Source: CALOBA01 sp942491465 (GTDB lineage: Bacteria; Pseudomonadota; Gammaproteobacteria; Chromatiales; Chromatiaceae). Taken from it: a DNA stretch of 40,357 nt. The position numbers and the translations under genes are program-made. This document shows, piece after piece, positions 35,400 to 40,357 of this stretch (positions are counted from its first letter, which is position 1; every line of letters starts with the position of its first letter). Where the stretch lies: the NCBI GenBank assembly GCA_942491465.1, contig CALOBA010000060.1, positions 1 to 40,357 on the forward strand, written 5' to 3'. The notes under the pieces were generated by a model that saw only the letters and a list, made by a program, of their open reading frames with translations, was not told the origin of the DNA and did not search any database.

Positions 35400-36790
35400 C
35401 TCGACTGGAAGTTGACGGATTCAAGAGCTTCGAAGGACTGGTCATCGATTTTCTGCCCTTTACGGTGATCGTCGGCAACAACGCGGCCGGCAAGAGCAAC
35501 CTGTTCGACGTGATTCAACTGTTGGCGAGTCTGGCGACGCGGGACGTATCGGAAGCGTTCAAGGATATGCGCGGCGAGCCGCTGGAGCTGTTTCGTCAGA
35601 CCTCGGCGGGGCGTGCCAGTCGGATTTGCCTGGCCGCGGAAGTGTTGGTCGATCCCGTGGTGCGCGATCCGTGGGGTAGCGAGGTCAGACTCTCGCACTC
35701 CCGCATGCGCTACGAAGTCACGCTGGAACGCCGCACAATCAAACCGGGCATCGAGCGTATCCAGGTCGCCCATGAAGCCGTCAAGCCGATCATGCGCAAG
35801 GAAGACCGGTGGGCGAAGTCGTTGAAGCCATCCAAGGGCTTTCGCGCCGCCCATCTCAAGTACAGCCGTCAGAAGCCTTGGTTGACGACGGAAGATCGGC
35901 CCGAGGGGCTGACCTTCAGCGTGCATCAGGACGGCAAGCAAGGGCGCAACCGGCCGGCGAGTGCGGCGGAAGCCACGGTGCTCTACAGCATCACCAATGC
36001 GGAGTTTCCACATCTGTTCGCCTTGCGTGAGGAAATGCGCTTCTGGCGCTTGTTGCAACTCGACCCGGCCTTATTGCGCAGGCCGGTGCCGGCGACGGCA
36101 GCCGATGTATTGAATGCGGACGGCTCGAATCTAGCCGCCGTTCTGGCGCAGTTGAAGGCCGAGACGGCAACGGAGATGCACCCCGGTGGCGCGCTCAGCG
36201 ATATCGCGGCGGAGTTGAACCACCTGATACCGGGTATCGCGAAGATGGACGCGGACTTACATGAGGCAAGCCGTGAATACCGCATCGAACTCACGATGCG
36301 AGACGGCCTGCCTTTCACTTCCCGGGTGATTTCCGACGGCACTTTGCGGGTACTGGCTTTGCTGACGCTGTTGCATGACCCCCGCCATCGGGGGCTGATC
36401 TGTTTCGAGGAGCCGGAAAATGGCGTTCACCCGGCACGCATCAGGCAACTCGTGCAACGCTTGCGGGACATGGTGACAGATCCGCGCGACTTGCTAGCCG
36501 ATGATCTGTCGGCTCCCTTGAGCCAGTTGCTGCTCAATAGCCATTCGCCTGTCGTGCTGTCCGCATTGCTGGACAAGGATGGGCATCCCATCGATGGTGC
36601 CATTTTGTTTGCCGATACCGCGACCCTCAGCGACCCGGACAGGAAAGAACAGCGCCGACGGACCCGGTTGCGTCCAGTACGGGCGGCGGCACCGCAGCTT
36701 TCTCTGTTCAGCGGCGACGCAGTCCCACAGGGGTTTGTTTCGGATTACGAGGTCAGGAAGGTGTTGGAAACCGTGAGCACGGAGGGCTGA
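35393..36790 (+). CDS. AAA_21-type ATPase, RloA-like
   Basis: The 465-aa SMC/ABC-like ATPase begins MLTRLEVDGFKSFEGLVIDF. Walker A is GNNAAGKSN (about 29-37), the signature-like motif is ISDGTLRVLALLTLL (about 303-317), Walker B is RGLICFEEPENGVHP (about 325-339) and the switch His is in LLNSHSPVVL (about 383-392). Such ATPases form OLD-like or PARIS-like two-gene defence systems with a TOPRIM-type or other effector. Here the next gene, 2 nt downstream, looks like that effector. The gene before it is an HsdS remnant, which is the setting of the restriction-linked rlo genes of type I systems, hence the RloA analogy. The ATPase itself looks intact. Confidence 0.85.
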   Translation: MLTRLEVDGFKSFEGLVIDFLPFTVIVGNNAAGKSNLFDVIQLLASLATRDVSEAFKDMRGEPLELFRQTSAGRASRICLAAEVLVDPVVRDPWGSEVRLSHSRMRYEVTLERRTIKPGIERIQVAHEAVKPIMRKEDRWAKSLKPSKGFRAAHLKYSRQKPWLTTEDRPEGLTFSVHQDGKQGRNRPASAAEATVLYSITNAEFPHLFALREEMRFWRLLQLDPALLRRPVPATAADVLNADGSNLAAVLAQLKAETATEMHPGGALSDIAAELNHLIPGIAKMDADLHEASREYRIELTMRDGLPFTSRVISDGTLRVLALLTLLHDPRHRGLICFEEPENGVHPARIRQLVQRLRDMVTDPRDLLADDLSAPLSQLLLNSHSPVVLSALLDKDGHPIDGAILFADTATLSDPDRKEQRRRTRLRPVRAAAPQLSLFSGDAVPQGFVSDYEVRKVLETVSTEG

Positions 36791-36792
36791 GC

Positions 36793-37173
36793 ATGCACTA
36801 CCTCGGCCTTGCCCTCTACGCGGAAGGGCGCACGGACTATTACTTCCTCTGCCCCTTGCTACAGCGGCTTTGCGAGGATATCTGCGCGCAGGAGGCGAAC
36901 CAATTGGTGGAGATCAGCGATAAGGACATGGGCCTGCCAACAACGGCCAAGGCATTGGAGTCGGAAGCTGACCCCAAGGCGACGCTGAATGCCGCGTTCA
37001 GCCTGACTATGCCTTCGGGGCGACGCAGGCGGCAGGGCATTTCCCCCTTGTTGAATGGGGTTGGAGAGCAAGCCAGCCTCCAACGGTTGCGCAAGTTGGC
37101 TGCGTTTTCCTCCATGGAGGCCGAGTTGAGGCAGGCGCTCAAGACATTGCGGATCTTGCCATCAGATATCTAA
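36793..37173 (+). CDS. DUF4276/RloB-like effector, apparently with internal deletion
   Basis: The 126-aa product begins LGLALYAEGRTDYYFLCPLL, the TOPRIM-like first strand with its conserved Glu, typical of DUF4276-like proteins paired with AAA_21 ATPases. It then jumps (near residues 40-55) to what I recognise as the C-terminal third: DPKATLNAAFSLTMPSGRRR, RQGISPLLNGVGEQASLQRL, LRQALKTLRILP. Full-length members are about 200 residues or more, as I recall them, and carry the remaining acidic residues in the missing middle. So this looks like an in-frame deletion that removes much of the active site. It is separated from the ATPase by 2 nt and would be co-translated. Alternatively it is a short natural variant. 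Confidence 0.65.
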   Translation: MHYLGLALYAEGRTDYYFLCPLLQRLCEDICAQEANQLVEISDKDMGLPTTAKALESEADPKATLNAAFSLTMPSGRRRRQGISPLLNGVGEQASLQRLRKLAAFSSMEAELRQALKTLRILPSDI

Positions 37174-37645
37174 AACCGCGAAACGCGCATCCCCGTGGGC
37201 CATGAGTGGGCCATAGAGGAAGGCACTCGACGAGTTCTTCCCTCCTTGCGGGTAAACCGCGAGCTGAGCGCTTAGTCGGGTTGAGCAACGAAACCCAGCG
37301 ACGGCATGAGTTGGGTTCCCTTGCATCAACCCAGCCTCAAGACCGCTTCCGCCGCCGCCTCGCTGCTGGCCCTGGCCACCGCTGCCCGGGCCTCGGTCAT
37401 TGCCGATTTCGATGATCTGCCGGACGCCCCCGCAGTCAACAGATCAATCTGCCGGGCATCGAAGATGATCCCGAGGCCATGCCGGGCTATATGGGCCACG
37501 ATGAGTTTGCGGTTGTGGAGAACAACCACGGGACTCGACCTCGGGGTTTGCGCGCGCCCTGGTGCCCGACGAGCAGTTGGTCCCCGTCGGCGCATCGGAG
37601 CCAGCCGGCGAGACGCCCTGACCATCGCCCCGGCTGCCTGTGCCG
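37174..37645. other. 472-nt junction region with gene fragments
   Basis: Holds the 106-bp copy of the PEP-CTERM gene start (37335-37440) and, right after it, about 110 bp with coding-like composition in two frames (plus: INLPGIEDDPEAMPGYMGHD; minus: VVLHNRKLIVAHIARHGLGI) that I cannot assign. It marks the end of the defence-like island. Confidence 0.45.
37335..37440 (+). repeat. Second copy of the PEP-CTERM gene 5' end
   Basis: This segment matches 34319-34424 with two mismatches (GTTT/GCTT and CCCG/CCGG) and encodes the same signal peptide and first residues (SAAASLLALATAARASVIAD) without a start codon at the same place. The two copies are direct repeats flanking 2.9 kb with the rest of the PEP-CTERM gene, the hsdS remnant, the ATPase and the effector. 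Confidence 0.9.
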
Positions 37646-39004
37646 CTACAGCGCGATCAGCGTCACCAAGTAGACTGCGCAGGCCGCCGCGGAGCCCTGC
37701 ACCAGGGTGCCCAGGGTCTGCAGGCGGTAGCCGGTCTTCACATCCATGTCGGAGAACTGGGTCACCACCCAGAAGTAGCTGTCGTTGGCATGGGAGACCA
37801 CCATGGCGCCCGCGCCGATGGCGATCACGGCCAGGGCGCGCTGGGTCTCTCCGTCCAGGCCGAGGCTGCCCAGCAGGGGCGCGACCAGGCCGGCGGTGGT
37901 GATGATGGCGACGGTGGACGAGCCCTGGGCGGTCTTGATGCCCGCGGCAATGAGGAACGGCAGCCAGACGCCCAGGTGCGTGCCGGCAAGCGCATCGCCG
38001 ATCACGTCCGCGATGCCCGAATTCTGCAGCACCTTGCCGAAGGCGCCGCCGGCGCCGGTGATGATGATGATGGTGGCCGCCCCGACGATGGCCTCGCCGA
38101 CCCAGCCGGTCATGGACAGCATGTTGCGGTCGAAGCGCTTGGGCAGCGTCATGGCCAGCGCGACGCCGATCAGCAGCGCCACCACGGGCTGACCCAAGAA
38201 CCCCAGCAGTTCCAGCGCCGCGCCGCCGTCCCCGAACGGCTTGGTCGGCAGCTCGGCGATGGACCGACCGACGATGAGCACGATGGGCAGAAAGATGGGC
38301 AGCAATGCGTGCAGCAGGCCGGGGCCCTCGGCCTCGGCGCGTTGCTCGACCGCCTGCTGTGCGTCCGCGTCCACACCCGGCCCGCCTTCCGGGGCGATGT
38401 AGGTGCGCGAGGCCACCAGCACGGCGAACAGCCAGCCCGCCAGCAGCGACACCAAGCCCACCGCCATGCCCCAGATGATGACCAGACCCAGGTCGGCGCC
38501 GAGGATGCCTGCCGCGGCCACGGGCCCAGGCGTCGGCGGCACCATGGTATGGGTCGCATAAAGCCCGAGGCTCAGCGCGACCGCCGCCGACGCCAGCGTG
38601 ATGCCGGCCTTGCTCGCCAGTGCGCGCATCAGCGGCGACAGCAGCACAAAGGCCGAGTCGCAGAAGACCGGGATGGAGACGATGTAGCCCATGCCGGCCA
38701 TGGCCGCCGGCACCTGCTTCTGGCCGGTGAGCTTGAGGATGCTGGTGGCCAGGCGGTAGGCGCCACCGGACTTCTCCAGAAACGCGCCGATGATGGCGCC
38801 GGCCAGGATCACGATCCCGATGTAGCCGATGGTGCCGCCGAAGCCGCTGTTGACCGAGTCGACGACCTCCTTCAGCGGCATGCCGGAGAGGATGCCGAAA
38901 CCGAAGGCCGTCATCAGCAGCGCCAGGAATGGGTGCATCTTCAGCTTGGTGGTGGCCAGGACAATGAAGGCGATGGACAAAAGCAGCAGCGCGACAAGCC
39001 ACAT
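37646..39004 (-). CDS. GntP-family permease, probable glycerate (or gluconate-like) importer
   Basis: The 452-aa polytopic membrane protein starts at ATG 39004, with GGAGG 9 nt upstream. It has the GntP family pattern of about 12 hydrophobic helices and conserved loops: LKMHPFLALLMTAFGFGILS, GFGGTIGYIGIVILAGAIIG, IPVFCDSAFVLLSP, HTMVPPTPGPVAAAGILGAD, GSSTVAIITTAGLVAPLL and SHANDSYFWVVTQFSDMD. Members carry gluconate, glycerate or related sugar acids with protons. The gene follows a glycerate 2-kinase gene by 55 nt on the same strand, so glycerate is the likely substrate; that is inferred from context. Confidence 0.9.
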   Translation of the reverse strand: MWLVALLLLSIAFIVLATTKLKMHPFLALLMTAFGFGILSGMPLKEVVDSVNSGFGGTIGYIGIVILAGAIIGAFLEKSGGAYRLATSILKLTGQKQVPAAMAGMGYIVSIPVFCDSAFVLLSPLMRALASKAGITLASAAVALSLGLYATHTMVPPTPGPVAAAGILGADLGLVIIWGMAVGLVSLLAGWLFAVLVASRTYIAPEGGPGVDADAQQAVEQRAEAEGPGLLHALLPIFLPIVLIVGRSIAELPTKPFGDGGAALELLGFLGQPVVALLIGVALAMTLPKRFDRNMLSMTGWVGEAIVGAATIIIITGAGGAFGKVLQNSGIADVIGDALAGTHLGVWLPFLIAAGIKTAQGSSTVAIITTAGLVAPLLGSLGLDGETQRALAVIAIGAGAMVVSHANDSYFWVVTQFSDMDVKTGYRLQTLGTLVQGSAAACAVYLVTLIAL

Positions 39005-39059
39005 GGGCGTTTCCTCCAAGACGGTTCATGGGCGGGGCTTGCGGCCCCGGTCGGTTTGG

Positions 39060-40208
39060 TCAGCGGCGAGAACGGCCTAGGCCGCTCAAATGGCAGCGCA
39101 CCACCTGCTCGGTGGTGGCCGCGAGCAGGCGCGGTCCCTGCGCCATGGCCTGCTCCAGGGTCGTTGGCCCGGGGCAGAGACTAAAGACCGCATCGATACC
39201 GAGGGCATGCAGCGCCTCGATGCGCTCGCCGATGCCGCCGGCGATGGCGATGCAGGGGATGCCCCGGGCCTTGGCCCGCTCCGCCACGCCGGCGGGGGCC
39301 TTGCCGAAGGCGGTCTGGAAGTCGATCTGGCCCTCGGCGGTCAGCACCAGATCGGCGCCCTCGAGCTGGCCGTCCAGGTCGACGAGGTCCAGCACCAAGT
39401 CCACGCCCCGGCGCAGCTCGGCGCCCAGAAAGGCATGCAGCCCGGCCCCCAGCCCGCCGGCGGCCCCGGCACCGGGCAGATCGCGCACCGCAAGCCCCAG
39501 GTCCGCGGCGATGCGGTCCGCCAGGTGAGCGAGCCCGGCGTCCAGTGCCTCCACCTGCGTCGGCGTCGCGCCCTTCTGGGGTCCATACACCGCCGCTGCG
39601 CCTTGCGGGCCGACCAGAGGGTTGTCGACGTCGCAGATCGCCTCGAAGCGCACATCGGCCACACGGGCGTCGAGCCCGCTGAGATCGATCCGATGGATCT
39701 GCGCCAGCGCCCCGCCGACGGGCGCCACCGGCTCGCCGTCCGCATCCAGAAACCTCGCCCCCAGCGCGGCGGCCATGCCGATCCCGCCATCGGTGGTGGC
39801 GCTGCCGCCGATGCCGACGACGATCCGCCGGGCGCCCAGGTCCAGGGCCCCACGGATCAGCTCACCGGTGCCGTAGCTGGTGGTGGCGGTGGGGTCGCGC
39901 TGATCGGGCGCAAGCAGGGCCAGGCCGCTGGCGACGGCCATCTCCACCGCGGCCAGCTCAAGCTCGGCGACATGGCACAGCGGCGCATCTACCGGAGCGC
40001 GCAACGGGCCGCGCACGCGAAACACCCGCGCCTCGCCGTTCAGGGCCTCGATCAGCACATCCGCCAGCCCGTCGCCGCCATCGGCCACCGGGACCTTGCA
40101 TATATCCGCAGCCGGAATCGCGGCGCGCACGCCCTCCTCCATCGCCAATGCCGCCTGCATGGCCGACATGCTGCCTTTGAAGGCGTTGGGTGCCAGAACG
40201 ATCTTCAT
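39060..40208 (-). CDS. glxK: Glycerate 2-kinase (GlxK/GarK type)
   Basis: The 382-aa protein starts at ATG 40208 with MKIVLAPNAFKGSMSAMQAA, the hallmark of the family. Other conserved blocks are VPVADGGDGLADVLIEAL, TSYGTGELIRGALDLGARRI, GIGGSATTDGGIGMAAALGA, CDVDNPLVGPQGAAAVYGPQ, KGATPTQVEALD, GAGAAGGLGAGLHAFLGAEL and LTAEGQIDFQTAFGKAPAGV. The enzyme phosphorylates D-glycerate with ATP to 2-phosphoglycerate, feeding lower glycolysis. Length is normal. It is the first gene of a two-gene glycerate uptake and use operon with the GntP permease. The 149 nt upstream to the window edge show no clear promoter. Confidence 0.95.
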   Translation of the reverse strand: MKIVLAPNAFKGSMSAMQAALAMEEGVRAAIPAADICKVPVADGGDGLADVLIEALNGEARVFRVRGPLRAPVDAPLCHVAELELAAVEMAVASGLALLAPDQRDPTATTSYGTGELIRGALDLGARRIVVGIGGSATTDGGIGMAAALGARFLDADGEPVAPVGGALAQIHRIDLSGLDARVADVRFEAICDVDNPLVGPQGAAAVYGPQKGATPTQVEALDAGLAHLADRIAADLGLAVRDLPGAGAAGGLGAGLHAFLGAELRRGVDLVLDLVDLDGQLEGADLVLTAEGQIDFQTAFGKAPAGVAERAKARGIPCIAIAGGIGERIEALHALGIDAVFSLCPGPTTLEQAMAQGPRLLAATTEQVVRCHLSGLGRSRR

Positions 40209-40357
40209 TGGTCTGCCCAAAACGGCGTTCCCCATGGTGGTTACAGCAGCCGAATCCGCCGCCCCCTCGGTGGGTAGGAAGCGCATTGACTGACGCGATA
40301 GATGCGCGACACGCGACCGATCCGCGCCGTGGCCGAAGTCCCGCGAGGACCGGTCGC

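Noticed and set aside
37640..39184. 514-codon plus-strand frame opposite the permease
   Set aside because: Gly/Gln/His/Arg-rich shadow; the minus strand encodes a clear GntP permease.

Overview
The window is high-GC DNA from a gammaproteobacterium. Its GGCTGGAAGCCGCTCCCAC-type REP palindromes, Uma2-family proteins, PEP-CTERM-like protein and dense two-component and c-di-GMP genes are what I would expect of a purple sulfur bacterium (Chromatiaceae). That assignment is inference: no rRNA, tRNA or taxonomic marker is present.

Layout. (1) 1-3877 (minus): 3' part of a large secreted protein with DUF11, SdrD-B-like and DNRLRE-like segments, broken by one frameshift. (2) 4690-11885 (minus): a compact signalling cluster. 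In transcription order it encodes a coiled-coil protein, an inner-membrane OmpA-type protein with duplicated periplasmic repeats, a Rab/Ras-like GTPase, a PAS-containing sigma54 activator, a lipoprotein, a LuxR-type response regulator and a PCuAC-like protein that has lost its copper ligands. (3) 12215-14292 (plus): a degenerate receiver and a PAS-PAS-GGDEF cyclase, behind a near-consensus sigma54 promoter with helically phased TGAGAC sites. (4) 14459-21471: paralogous receiver-histidine kinases and a second lipoprotein, mixed with Uma2 genes and remnants of a response regulator, a sigma54 activator, an adhesin and a third Uma2 gene. This looks like a second signalling cluster that was broken up. 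(5) 21733-37173: a defence-like island. It has a Wadjet/Mks condensin-nuclease operon in the order C-B-A-D with a 1.5-kb, 15-unit REP array between jetC and jetB; a STAND NTPase with 42-residue TPR repeats; antitoxin-like and coiled-coil remnants; a PEP-CTERM-like protein; a jetD fragment; an HsdS tail; and an AAA ATPase plus effector pair resembling restriction-linked RloA/RloB. (6) 37646-40208 (minus): glycerate 2-kinase and a GntP-family permease.

Working model (inference): the OmpA/GTPase module senses the envelope and controls the sigma54 activator encoded next to it. The activator binds the TGAGAC array and turns on the receiver-GGDEF pair, linking envelope state to c-di-GMP. This is my main candidate for an undescribed system. 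The REP-split Wadjet operon and the eroded defence genes are the second.

Quality note: several long genes are broken by single-base changes in short G/C runs, and two tandem arrays contain patches of clustered indels. Some frameshifts may therefore be sequencing or assembly errors rather than real mutations.
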